Source: Yinghuangia elevatio | Lineage (GTDB): Bacteria > Actinomycetota > Actinomycetes > Streptomycetales > Streptomycetaceae | Direction: 5' to 3' | Assembly: GCF_040649515.1 (NCBI RefSeq) | Contig: NZ_JBEZFP010000128.1 | Location: 1 to 26,247 of the forward strand | Length of the DNA: 26,247 nucleotides | In this document: positions 7,895 to 15,402 of the stretch, in pieces | Layout of the letters: each line of letters opens with the position of its first letter | Numbering within the stretch: position 1 is the stretch's first letter | Position numbers and translations under genes: made by a program | Notes under the pieces: model-generated | The model's input: only the letters and a program-made list of their open reading frames with translations | Database searches by the model: none | Told to the model about the DNA's origin: nothing

Positions 7895-8221
7895 TTAAAG
7901 CCCGAGGTCGAACGCAGCTTCCGCGTCGTTCGGACCGGTGTCGAACACAGCTTCCGCGTCGGCCACGACGAGTGCCCTCTTGAGGCGACGATTCATGACG
8001 TCCATGTTGAGGCAACTGACGATGCGCCCTCGTTGCTCACTGGTCAACTCGATGCCCCGCATCTCCAGGACACGCATCACGCCGACGGCCATCCCGAGCT
8101 GAATGCCCCGGTTCAACCCCCGGGCGTGGCCGATTTCGATGCCTTGTGTGCGGCCTTCGGCGCGACTGTCCTCCAAGCTCTGTCGGAGAGTCTTTCCCAG
8201 CAGGGCTTCGTGGTCGGTCAA
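7895..8221 (-). CDS. Small C-terminal-module protein related to Rpn-like family (probable gene fragment)
   Basis: The 108-aa frame begins with TTG (site GGAGCGGGG about 5-9 nt upstream). It holds an EGRTQGIEIGHARGLN-type charged linker followed by a helical module (MRVLEMRGIELTSEQRGRIV, then LNMDVMNRRLKRALVV). The module matches in pattern the C-terminal tail of the full-length protein encoded at 8676-9575 (LSNRGVPVSDEACERVTACT, then DPDVLARWLERAA). No nuclease core is present. It is therefore either a stand-alone small protein or the surviving 3' end of a paralogue. A longer frame starting at 8302 enters the neighbouring direct repeat out of frame with that repeat's protein and was not accepted. 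Confidence 0.45.
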   Translation of the reverse strand: MTDHEALLGKTLRQSLEDSRAEGRTQGIEIGHARGLNRGIQLGMAVGVMRVLEMRGIELTSEQRGRIVSCLNMDVMNRRLKRALVVADAEAVFDTGPNDAEAAFDLGL

Positions 8222-8236
8222 GGTGCCCCGCTCCGA

Positions 8237-8546
8237 TCGCGGTCCGGTCGGCCTACTCATCCTCGTCGAACAGCTGATCGCCGTCCTGGACTCGGGCTGC
8301 ACGCTCCAGCCAGCGGGCCAGCACGTCCGGGTCGGTGCACGCCGTCACGCGCGCGCGTGCTTCGTCCGACACGGGGACTCCACGTGTGCTCAGCAAGAGC
8401 AGCACGACCCGCCTCCGCTCTTCGAGCACCCCTTGCTCGCGACCCTCTTCGCGACCCTCTTCGCGGCCTTCCAGGCGTGCTGCGCCGATGAGGGTGCTGC
8501 CGTCCGGGGTCCGGGCGATGGCCATCAGGTGCCTCCAGATCTCGCC
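8237..8546 (-). repeat. Direct repeat copy A (310 bp) of Rpn-like gene 3' end
   Basis: This segment matches 8660-8957 with roughly a dozen substitutions by eye and one 12-bp insertion, an extra GREE codon unit. It covers the linker and C-terminal module of the Rpn-like gene, plus 16 bases past the TAG stop. Confidence 0.85.
8253..8546 (-). pseudogene. 3' fragment of Rpn-like PD-(D/E)XK family gene
   Basis: The minus-strand frame encodes the last ~97 residues of the intact gene at 8676-9575: the GEIWRHLMAIARTPDG junction, a GREEGREEGREQG charged linker, and a C-terminal helical module ending in DGDQLFDEDE. The whole N-terminal nuclease core is missing, and upstream sequence diverges at about 8547. 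It still has an ATG (8525) and an intact frame, so a short product is conceivable. Loss of the catalytic domain and the duplicated state argue for a remnant produced by tandem duplication and deletion. Confidence 0.7.
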
Positions 8547-8659
8547 CGGCGAAGCGAGCCGGCGGGCCGGGGCCGGATCTGCTTGCAGGCTGGCTCCGGA
8601 GGCAAATCCACGGCGGCTACATCATGCGTCTTGTTGAGGTGACGGTTCGTGGCGTCGGG
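8547..8659 (-). pseudogene. Degenerate remnant of the 7.9-8.2 kb module
   Basis: Read on the minus strand, the end next to 8660 resembles the end of the module at 7.97-8.01 kb: a short stretch (GACGCCACGAACCGTCACCT) aligns with GACGTCATGAATCGTCGCCT with five mismatches. The rest has decayed past recognition. This suggests that both repeat copies were once followed by the same downstream module. Confidence 0.4.
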
Positions 8660-8957
8660 TCGCGGTCCGGTCGGCCTACTCATCCTCGTCGAACAGCTGA
8701 TCGCCGTCCTGGACTCGGGCTGCACGCTCCAGCCAGCGGGCCAGCACGTCCGGGTCGGTGCACGCCGTCACGCGCTCGCATGCCTCGTCCGACACCGGGA
8801 CGCCGCGGTTGCTCAGCAAGAGCAGCACTACCCGCCTCCGCTCTTCCAGCACCCCTTGCTCGCGGCCCTCTTCGCGACCTTCCAGGCGTGCTGCGCCGAT
8901 GAGGGTGCTGCCGTCCGGGGTTCGGGCGATGGCCATCAGGTGCCTCCAGATCTCGCC
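8660..8957 (-). repeat. Direct repeat copy B (298 bp), within the intact Rpn-like gene
   Basis: This is the partner of copy A, offset 423 bp at its left end and 411 bp at its right end because of a 12-bp length difference in the GREE-repeat linker. It is the 3' part of the intact gene and was probably the template for the duplication. Confidence 0.85.
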
Positions 8958-9575
8958 TGCTTTGGTGTCGGCCAGGCCGGCTTCCACCAGTTCCGAGTAG
9001 TCGATCGCCCGCTCCGGGGCGATGGTGACGAATGCGCCTGCCAGCGCGTCCAGTATGTCCGATGGGGTCTCGTCGTGAGCGTGGATGGTGGCGGCGAACG
9101 CCGCCAGGCCGATGTTCGCTGACGCGTCGGCGGGGTTGGTGATCCGTGGGATGTTGTCCGGCCCCGCGGTGGCCGGATGCAGGGTAAGCGTGTGGCAGCC
9201 TTCGGGTCCGAACCCGAAGGGACCGCGAGCCCAACGGGACGTCGCGCGATTCTGACTGACGACGAGGAGCATGACGGGCAACTTGTACTTCGCGGCGAGG
9301 AAGCCGACGTAGTATGCCCAACTGGACGGCTTGTCCAAGTCCTTCTTGCCCTGCGATTCCACCGCGAGCAGGAAGCTCTCGCGTTCGGGCGGGTCGATGC
9401 GTAAGACCGTGTCGATACGGCGCTCCACCGGGCGCATCTCCGTCACATCAGGCGTCACGACCGTGAAGGACGCGTCGGCCGGCAACGGCAGGCACAGGAG
9501 TTCGAAGATTGCCGACAGCACTTCCGGATGCTCCTGGATGATCCGGTGTGCCGCTTCGTGGTTCGAAGTGACCAT
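8676..9575 (-). CDS. Rpn-like PD-(D/E)XK family protein, intact copy
   Basis: The 299-aa protein carries a PD-(D/E)XK-type core: RRIDTVLRID with Asp55, then FLLAVESQGKKD with Glu73 and Gln75 in the E-x-Q form typical of Rpn/transposase_31-like nucleases. SWAYYVGFLAAKYKLPVMLL follows, close to residues 85-105. A middle helical region leads to a GREEGREQG charged linker and a C-terminal helical module (residues ~250-299). Related Rpn proteins of enteric bacteria are recombination-promoting endonucleases, while actinomycete members are mostly uncharacterised. ATG 9575 was chosen as the first start; its ribosome site is weak. The gene is surrounded by partial copies of its own 3' end and looks like a lineage-specific, expandable family. 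Function here is inferred from fold only. Confidence 0.75.
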   Translation of the reverse strand: MVTSNHEAAHRIIQEHPEVLSAIFELLCLPLPADASFTVVTPDVTEMRPVERRIDTVLRIDPPERESFLLAVESQGKKDLDKPSSWAYYVGFLAAKYKLPVMLLVVSQNRATSRWARGPFGFGPEGCHTLTLHPATAGPDNIPRITNPADASANIGLAAFAATIHAHDETPSDILDALAGAFVTIAPERAIDYSELVEAGLADTKAGEIWRHLMAIARTPDGSTLIGAARLEGREEGREQGVLEERRRVVLLLLSNRGVPVSDEACERVTACTDPDVLARWLERAARVQDGDQLFDEDE

Positions 9576-9749
9576 GCGGCGACGTTAGGGCGGCCGAACG
9601 GGTGAGCGGTGGCGTACGCCAGGTAGTTCACTCGAATGGCCCAGCGCACGCCGGAGTGAACACGGTGCGACCGCGTCCAGGGCCGGCATATGCTCTGCGG
9701 CAGAACGGACATGATGGTCCGTCAGAGATACAGAGAAGAAGCTGAGCGC

Positions 9750-9848
9750 ATGCTCATGGGGCTGGACGACGTCCCTTGGAATTCGCTGAAGCACCACTAC
9801 GGGTCCGCGGAGGATGTTCCCGGCCTGCTGCGGGATCACCTCGACCCC
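9750..9848 (+). pseudogene. Truncated N-terminus of a HEAT-like actinomycete protein
   Basis: About 33 codons (GLDDVPWNSLKHHYGSAEDV, then PGLLRDH) match in pattern the conserved start of Streptomyces hypothetical proteins that continue into HEAT-like repeats (L..YG.A.DVP.LLR), as recalled rather than searched. After LDP the frame loses that character and runs into the terminator of the next gene, so the remaining hundreds of residues are absent. A gene remnant is the simplest reading. The frame stays open to 9947, and a short chimeric product cannot be excluded. Confidence 0.5.
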
Positions 9849-9888
9849 GCCGGTCGGACGCGTTGTGCGGGGTGGGGTGAACGGGGTT

Positions 9889-9921
9889 CGTGCGGGTCGT
9901 CGGATGGCGACGACCCGCACG
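9889..9921 (-). terminator. Strong hairpin terminator after LPXTG protein gene
   Basis: A perfect 14-bp stem, CGTGCGGGTCGTCG (9889-9902) with CGACGACCCGCACG (9908-9921), has a 5-nt loop, about 23 nt past the minus-strand stop. A second 9-bp stem (9925-9933 with 9946-9954) spans the stop codon itself. Confidence 0.75.
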
Positions 9922-9943
9922 GGTCGACCGTCTGCTGTCCGAT

Positions 9944-11125
9944 TTAGACGGTCGAGCTGGTGGTACGGGCGCGCAGGCGCGCCAGTTGGACCAGGGCGGT
10001 GCCGAGGAGCAGGAGGCCGAGGGCGCCCCCGGCCATGGAGAGGGTCCAGGGAACCAGGCCGGTCTTGGGGAGGGCGGTCGGGGAGTTGGGCGTGTTGTCG
10101 GTGATGGGGGCAGGGCTTCCGGGCGCGGCGCCGTCTCCGGCCGCGGGGGTGCCGCCGGGGGGCCGGTGGTTGACGGCCGCGGTCGTGCCGGATCCTTCGC
10201 CCGCGTGCACGGTGAACCCGATGACGTTGGGGGCGTTGCTGCCGAAGGCGAGGCGGAGAGGTCCGTCCTGGCCGAGGACGACACGCAGGTTGGTGGCGCC
10301 TTGGGGGACCACGACGACGGTGAAGGTCGAGATGTCGGACTGGTCGACCAGCGGCACCGCGACGGGCGCCGCGCGGCCTGCCTGTGCGCCGCCGGGGCGG
10401 GTGGCGGGCAGGTAGCGGATGTCGGCGGTCCAGGTCCGGGACTCGCCCGGCTTCAAGGCAGGAAGTGTGCAGCGGAAGCTGTCGCGCCAGCCGTCGCCGA
10501 TCGGCGGCGCGGCGGCGCAGCCCGGGACCGCGAGGATCTCGAGTTGGTTCGTGCTGAACGCGTAGACGTCACGCGCGGGTTGGGCCTTGTCGGTGCTGTT
10601 GCCGACAGTGAAGGTGATCGAGCCGAGCCCGGTTGTCGCGTCGATGCTGACCTGGCGCGTGATGCCCACGCCGTACGAGCGCGCGGTGGAGACGCTGGGG
10701 GACGCCGACGCGGAGATGCTGGTGGGCGGCGGACTCGTCGGGGCGGTGGTCCTGGTGGGGGGAGTGGACGTTGGGGGCTTTGTCGGCGGGGCCGTTCGGG
10801 TCGTCGGCGGCTTGCCGGTCGGCGTGGAGGTGGTCGGTTTGGTGGTGGTCGGCTCGGTCGGTGGTTTTGTCCGGGGCGGCTCGGTCGGCGGCTTCGTCTC
10901 CTCCGTGGTGCTGGGGGAGACCGTGGGGATCGTCGGTTCGCCCGGCCGAATGCTTGTGGTGTGACTGTGGTGCCAGTGCCCCGGGTGCCCCGGGTGTTCC
11001 CCCCTGGTGCCGGAGTCGGCGATGGCCAGCCCCGCTTGCACGGTCAGGGCCAGGCCGACGGGGAAGGCGACGACAATTGACGCCTTCCGCACTCTTTGTG
11101 ATCGAAATTTGCGTGGGATGGCCAC
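9944..11125 (-). CDS. LPXTG-anchored, Pro/Thr-rich cell-surface protein
   Basis: The 393-aa secreted protein has a basic N-terminus plus hydrophobic core and a likely signal-peptidase site after AIA (about residue 36). A His-rich patch (HPGHPGHWHHSH) comes next, then a ~90-residue Pro/Thr/Lys-rich stalk. A folded domain of about 170 residues (two Cys, SITFTVGNSTDKAQPARDVY; DUF11-like pattern) follows. The sorting signal is LPKTG at 352-356, a ~20-residue membrane segment and an RLRAR tail. Sortase would link it to peptidoglycan, with the stalk crossing the wall. The GTG at 11125 has GAGGGGG eight bases upstream. It is divergent from a membrane Ser/Thr kinase, so co-regulation is possible. The ligand or partner is unknown; the His patch could bind metal. 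Confidence 0.85.
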   Translation of the reverse strand: MAIPRKFRSQRVRKASIVVAFPVGLALTVQAGLAIADSGTRGEHPGHPGHWHHSHTTSIRPGEPTIPTVSPSTTEETKPPTEPPRTKPPTEPTTTKPTTSTPTGKPPTTRTAPPTKPPTSTPPTRTTAPTSPPPTSISASASPSVSTARSYGVGITRQVSIDATTGLGSITFTVGNSTDKAQPARDVYAFSTNQLEILAVPGCAAAPPIGDGWRDSFRCTLPALKPGESRTWTADIRYLPATRPGGAQAGRAAPVAVPLVDQSDISTFTVVVVPQGATNLRVVLGQDGPLRLAFGSNAPNVIGFTVHAGEGSGTTAAVNHRPPGGTPAAGDGAAPGSPAPITDNTPNSPTALPKTGLVPWTLSMAGGALGLLLLGTALVQLARLRARTTSSTV

Positions 11126-11276
11126 GCGGCAGCCCCCTCATAGAAAAATGGCACAAATGGATCTTGCTTTTCCCACCCGATATCCATTGGCCGTGTCGCT
11201 TTGTTTTACCATGAACCGCCGGGAATTCTGCTGGGATCTCCGGCGTATGTTTCACCCGAAAGTGGGATTGTGGTGC

Positions 11277-11296
11277 GGGGGGAAGTGGGGGGCGGG
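11277..11296 (+). promoter_or_regulatory. G-run tract over the kinase ribosome-binding region
   Basis: The 20 bases before the kinase ATG consist of a G6 run, AAGT, another G6 run, C and GGG. Split runs give enough G-triplets for an intramolecular quadruplex in the mRNA. The tract contains the only plausible Shine-Dalgarno sequence, so folding would hide it. Confidence 0.4.
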
Positions 11297-13285
11297 ATGC
11301 CGCGCGGACAGGGGTACGCCGAGGGTGGCCAGGTGGTCGGCGGCCGATATCAACTGGTCAGTGTCATCGGCAGCGGTGGCATGGGCACCGTGTGGCGCGC
11401 ACACGACCAGTTGTTGGACCGGCCGGTCGCCGCGAAGGTGCTGAATATAGTTTTCGGCCAGGATTCCGAGGAACAGCACCGGCGCGAACGTTCGCTGCGC
11501 GAGGCGCGCGCCACGGCGCGCATCAATCATCCGAATGTCGTGCGTGTGTACGACTATGTCGAGGACGACGATCGTTTGTGGATCGTCATGGAGTTGGTCG
11601 CCGCGCGTTCGCTCGACGCCGTTCTCGACGAGGACGGCCCGATGACGCCGCGGGACGCCGCCGCGGTCGGGGTGCAGCTCGCCCGCGCGCTGCGTACCGT
11701 GCACGACCACGGCGTGCTGCACCGCGACGTCAAGCCGGGCAACGTGCTCATCGAGCCCGACGGCCACGCGGTGCTCACCGACTTCGGGATCGCCGCCCTT
11801 GAGGGCACCAGCGGGCTGACCGGCACGGGCGCCATCGTGGGTTCCCCCGAGTTCATGGCCCCCGAGCGCATCGAGAGCGAGAGCCCGGGACCCGCGTCCG
11901 ACCTGTGGTCGCTGGGGGTCACCCTGTGCGCCGCGGTGACCGGGCAGTCGCCGTTCCGGCGCGCCACTCCGGTCGCCACGCTCGCGGCCATCGTCATCGC
12001 CGAACCCGAAGTCCCGCAAGGGATAGGGCCGTTGGAGCCACTGGTACGCGCGCTCTTCGCCCGCCAGCCGGACAAGCGCCCGACGGCTGGCGAGGTGATG
12101 GCGATGCTGGAGAGCGTCCTCGCCGAGGAGGCCCGGCAGCACGCGAACGAGCCGACGCACCTCGTGACCGCGCTGCCCACCGACGCGCCGACCTGGCGGA
12201 TGCGCCTCAAGCGCCTCACCAACCCGCGCGATGCGTCGACCGCGGACCTCACCGTGGTCACGTCCAGGGCGTCCACGGCACCCGTCGAAGACTCCACCGC
12301 GTCGCTCGCCAAGCCCGCGGTACGCGAGACCCCCGTCGACCACCCGGCGGCCGACCCCACCGGGTCCCTGCCGCGTGTCCCCGCACCGCCGTCGGCCGCC
12401 GAAGTGCCCTCGACAGGCGGAACGTTCGTCCCGCCGGCGGGGTCCGCTGGCGGCGCGACCGCGGAAACACGCGCGTCGCCCGGGTTGTCCGGCGCGACCC
12501 GACCGTCGACGACACCTCTCGGCCCCACCTTGACCCCGCTGCCCGGCGACGCACCGCCAGAGGCGCGGCGCACCTGGTGGCGCCGCCGGGTCGTGGTCGT
12601 ACCGCTGGCGGTGACAGTCGTCGTGGCGGCGGTGGTCGGGATCGGACTCGCCCTGCAGGGCGACAAGGGGGCCGATCGCGGCGGCAGCGTGGGCATCGAC
12701 GCCCCTACCGTCGGGGGTACGCTGCCCGCCGGCGGCGCCGGCGCGGTTCCCACCCTCGGTGAGGCGGCCGGCCGGTCCGGCGTGACTCCCGTGCCGCAGG
12801 CCGCTGTTGCCGCGTACCCGCCGGTCGTCCCGACGACCGCGCCGGCCGGCGTCCCGCTCGCGACGGCCGACGAGAAGCGGTTCACCTGGCCGGTCCCCGC
12901 GGCGTGGTCGCGCGCCGAGCGGGACCAGACGATCAGCTACGTCGGGCCCGGGCGCAATTCCGTGCTCGCCGCGCGTACCGCGTTCAAGCAGACCGACGAT
13001 TTGTTGGGCGCGTGGCGCGAGGAGGAGAGCAAAGCGCCGGCGGTGCTCGCGGGCTACCGGCGGATCCTTTTCGAGACGCGGACGATCCGCGGAAATCCCG
13101 GTGTGGTGTGGGAGTACACGTGGACCGAGGCGGGCGTCGAACGGCACGCCGTCCTCGCCGCGTTCCTGGAGAACGGCCTCTATGTCGAGGTCGACGTGTT
13201 CAGCAATCCGGCCGCATGGGAGCAGGACCAGGCGCTGTTCCAGTGGGCGTTGCAGAACATCCGGCTGGCTACCGGAGGCGCCTGA
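11297..13285 (+). CDS. Membrane Ser/Thr protein kinase (PknB-like) with extracellular domain
   Basis: The 662-aa eukaryotic-type kinase has its catalytic domain at residues ~15-280: GSGGMG loop near 25, catalytic Lys47 in VAAKVL, HRDVKPGN with Asp144, DFG with Asp162, and GSPEFMAPE as activation-segment end. A Pro/Ser/Thr-rich juxtamembrane linker (~300-425) is followed by one membrane helix at ~431-455 and an extracytoplasmic linker. A ~140-residue C-terminal domain (FTWPVPAAWSRAERDQTISY, then WREEESKAPAVLAGYRRI) has no PASTA repeats. The kinase would phosphorylate cytoplasmic targets in response to an envelope signal. ATG 11297 was preferred over upstream GTG and ATG (11201) codons because family proteins begin shortly before the GGRYQLV segment. 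It is divergent from the LPXTG protein and convergent with the PucR gene. Confidence 0.92.
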   Translation: MPRGQGYAEGGQVVGGRYQLVSVIGSGGMGTVWRAHDQLLDRPVAAKVLNIVFGQDSEEQHRRERSLREARATARINHPNVVRVYDYVEDDDRLWIVMELVAARSLDAVLDEDGPMTPRDAAAVGVQLARALRTVHDHGVLHRDVKPGNVLIEPDGHAVLTDFGIAALEGTSGLTGTGAIVGSPEFMAPERIESESPGPASDLWSLGVTLCAAVTGQSPFRRATPVATLAAIVIAEPEVPQGIGPLEPLVRALFARQPDKRPTAGEVMAMLESVLAEEARQHANEPTHLVTALPTDAPTWRMRLKRLTNPRDASTADLTVVTSRASTAPVEDSTASLAKPAVRETPVDHPAADPTGSLPRVPAPPSAAEVPSTGGTFVPPAGSAGGATAETRASPGLSGATRPSTTPLGPTLTPLPGDAPPEARRTWWRRRVVVVPLAVTVVVAAVVGIGLALQGDKGADRGGSVGIDAPTVGGTLPAGGAGAVPTLGEAAGRSGVTPVPQAAVAAYPPVVPTTAPAGVPLATADEKRFTWPVPAAWSRAERDQTISYVGPGRNSVLAARTAFKQTDDLLGAWREEESKAPAVLAGYRRILFETRTIRGNPGVVWEYTWTEAGVERHAVLAAFLENGLYVEVDVFSNPAAWEQDQALFQWALQNIRLATGGA

Positions 13286-13334
13286 CCGGGTTCCGCCGGG
13301 GCGTGGCCGCGCACCCGTGCCGCACCGCGCGCTG

Positions 13335-14948
13335 CTACCGCCGCAGCGCCTCCAGCCCCAGCAGCGCAACGTGCAGCGAAAGGCAGCTCTCCACCTGGTC
13401 GAGGTCCACCGACAGGACACGCTCGATCCGGTGCAGCCGCTCGTAGAAGGAGGGCCGTGACAAGTGCGCGGCGTCGGCGGCGGCGGACTTGTTGCGGCCG
13501 TGCTCCAAGTACACGCCGAGCATCTGCACCAGCTGCGTGCCGTGCTGCGCGTCGTACGCGAGCAGCGGCCCCAACTCCCGTTCCACGTACGTCTGCAGCC
13601 GTGCGTCGTCGCGAAGCAGGTGCAGCAGCCCGCGCAACCGCACGTCCGGCAGCCGGTAGAAGGCCGCGCCGCCGCCCTGGTGCACCGCCGCGTCCGCGAC
13701 CTGCGTGGCCTCCAACAGCGAACGCCGCGCGTCGCGCACCGCGCCGACGGACGAGCCGACCGCGATGACGATGTCGGCCGCGAGGTCGGGCGCCAGCTTG
13801 CGCAGCGTGACGGAGAAACCTTCCAGCGCCGCGTCCTCGGTGTCCTGTGCGCCCAGCGCCACGAGGAGGCCGACGCTGTCGTCGTCCAGCCCGCCGACGA
13901 GGGCGGCGAGCCGACGTTCGCGTACGGCGGCCGCGGCCGTCTCGGTGAAGTCCCGCAGCCGTGCCTGGGACTCGAGTGCCGCCGGACTCACCCCGCGGCG
14001 CAGTCGCAGCACCACGCCGACCAGGCGACGCCCTTCCAGCTGCACCCCCAAGGCCCGCGCGCGCAGGGTGACTTCGGCGACCGTGTAGGAGTGCGTCAGG
14101 ATGCCGGAGAGCAGCGTGCGGTGCGTCTGCCGCTCCAGCGTCTCGCGGTCGCGCACCACGAGCCGGTTCAGCGCGAGCGTGGACGCCGCGCGCTCCAGCA
14201 GCATGGTCTGCTGCGGCGGGGGAGAGGTGCCGTCGCCGACCAGGATCAGGCGGCCCCAGTCGTGGCCGCGGGCACCCACCATCGTGACCAGCCACCCGGC
14301 GCGCTCGTCGAAGCCGGTGCGCGCGCCCAGGCGTACCTGCCGCGACCGGTCCTCCCAGTGGTCCAGCAGCGATTCCGCGCGCACCCCCGCCGCGTCGTAC
14401 GCGAGCACCTGGTGCGCCAGGTTCTCCAGCACCACCGGCCGGCCCGACATCCGCGACGCCTGCCGCACCACGTCGCCGGGCTCCGCGCCCTCGACGGCCA
14501 GCTCGTTGAATGCCTGGTGCACCGCCTCGGACGCCTGGAGTTCGGCGAGCTGCGCGTCGATGATCAGGCCGTGCACCGCCTCGGTGATGCCCACGAAGTG
14601 GGTCTCGTGGCGCAGCGTGACGACCGGGAGCCCGGCCTGCTCGGCGGCGGCGACCAGGGCCCGGGGGAGTGTGTCGGCGTACCGGCGGCCGAGCTCGATG
14701 ACGAGTCCCGCGGCGTCCACCTCGACCAGGTCGCGGACGTAGCGCTGCAGCCCCTCGCGCTCCTCGGGCAGCGCGATGCCGGTCGCGAGCACGAGCTCGC
14801 CGCCCCGCAGCAGCCGGGCGGCGTCCGGGATCTCGCTGATGTGCACCCACCGGACGGGTCGGGACAGACCGCGCTCGCCCGCGACGACCTGGGGCATTCC
14901 GCGGCGTACGGCGTCGAGGGCCACTACGTCGGCGACCGTGGGAAACAC
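13335..14948 (-). CDS. PucR-family transcriptional regulator
   Basis: The 537-aa regulator has an N-terminal PucR domain (PTVADVVALDAVRRGMPQVV, then the WVHISEIPDAARLLRGGELV-type segment), a middle region with the CdaR/GGDEF-like fold, and a C-terminal PucR helix-turn-helix (GVYLEHGRNKSAAADAAHLS, then RPSFYERLHRIERVL, about 475-520). PucR/CdaR proteins sense small metabolites and activate nitrogen- or carbon-source catabolic operons. The GTG at 14948 follows GGAGG by 8 nt and gives the usual start; a longer frame to 15263 lies in the intergenic region and was rejected. It is divergent from the second aminobutyraldehyde dehydrogenase across a ~450-bp spacer rich in inverted repeats, so it is the probable activator of the downstream dehydrogenase-transporter-oxidoreductase set. 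The effector is unknown, perhaps a polyamine or aminoaldehyde. Confidence 0.9.
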   Translation of the reverse strand: MFPTVADVVALDAVRRGMPQVVAGERGLSRPVRWVHISEIPDAARLLRGGELVLATGIALPEEREGLQRYVRDLVEVDAAGLVIELGRRYADTLPRALVAAAEQAGLPVVTLRHETHFVGITEAVHGLIIDAQLAELQASEAVHQAFNELAVEGAEPGDVVRQASRMSGRPVVLENLAHQVLAYDAAGVRAESLLDHWEDRSRQVRLGARTGFDERAGWLVTMVGARGHDWGRLILVGDGTSPPPQQTMLLERAASTLALNRLVVRDRETLERQTHRTLLSGILTHSYTVAEVTLRARALGVQLEGRRLVGVVLRLRRGVSPAALESQARLRDFTETAAAAVRERRLAALVGGLDDDSVGLLVALGAQDTEDAALEGFSVTLRKLAPDLAADIVIAVGSSVGAVRDARRSLLEATQVADAAVHQGGGAAFYRLPDVRLRGLLHLLRDDARLQTYVERELGPLLAYDAQHGTQLVQMLGVYLEHGRNKSAAADAAHLSRPSFYERLHRIERVLSVDLDQVESCLSLHVALLGLEALRR

Positions 14949-15402
14949 TGACCTACCTCCACAACCTGTAAATGCGCACTGGCGCACCACTGCCATCGTG
15001 ACAGGTTGCGTGCCGCAAGCGACGCTCCCCCGAACGTACGCCCGAGCCCGAAACCGGACACCGGGCCTTGCCGATGTGTAAAGCCATGCGCCCCCGGCCT
15101 GTCGTCGTGGCAGTTGCGGCACCGGGTGTCGGGACGGCATCGTCCTACGCTGACGCGGTAGACGCGCCGATCCGATGGATACATCAGCCAGAATGGCACC
15201 TGACCACGGATTCCATCGCAAACAACGGTCAATTCTGTGGAGACCATCCGTCCGGATGGCCAACCGCGAAGCTCAACGGCGAGCCGCGCGGCAGCCCCGC
15301 AGGCACGGCCGGGACCCAGCACCATTGAGGGAAGACGTACGTCGGGACTGCCGTTCAGCGCAGTCCGCCGGATTCGAGCAGGGAGCGCCAGTGGAGGGCC
15401 GA
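14949..15402. promoter_or_regulatory. Divergent PucR / aldehyde dehydrogenase intergenic region
   Basis: These 454 bp have no supported gene. They contain several symmetric elements. CAACCTGT (14962-14969) and ACAGGTTG (15001-15008) form a perfect 8-bp inverted repeat close to the PucR start. TTGCG-TGC-CGCAA (15006-15018) has its half TGCCGCAA repeated in inverse as TTGCGGCA (15114-15121). CCATCCG-TC-CGGATGG (15244-15259) is a 16-bp near-perfect palindrome about 145 nt before the dehydrogenase start. An imperfect GATGGATACATC (15174-15185) shares its GGATG/CATC pieces. These are candidate regulator sites; no convincing -10/-35 pair was identified. Confidence 0.45.

Noticed and set aside
7895..8302. 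Extended 135-codon frame starting inside direct repeat A
   Set aside because: The first ~27 codons are the repeat read in a frame different from its protein-coding one, and the same N-terminal peptide recurs at the second repeat copy. The TTG start at 8221 with a ribosome site is more sensible.
8237..8957. Insertion sequence or MITE
   Set aside because: The duplicated segment is the 3' end of a local gene, with no terminal inverted repeats, target-site duplication or transposase. Rpn-like proteins were formerly called transposases, but no mobile-element ends were seen.
11252..13420. Long minus-strand open frame opposite the Ser/Thr kinase
   Set aside because: The plus-strand frame has every kinase motif; the antisense product is compositionally biased and lacks recognisable domains or a ribosome site.
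15264..15402. N-terminal extension of the second aldehyde dehydrogenase to 15175
   Set aside because: The added ~76 residues are Arg/Gln-rich, lack family similarity and contain the intergenic palindromes; good ribosome sites lie at 15391 and 15403.
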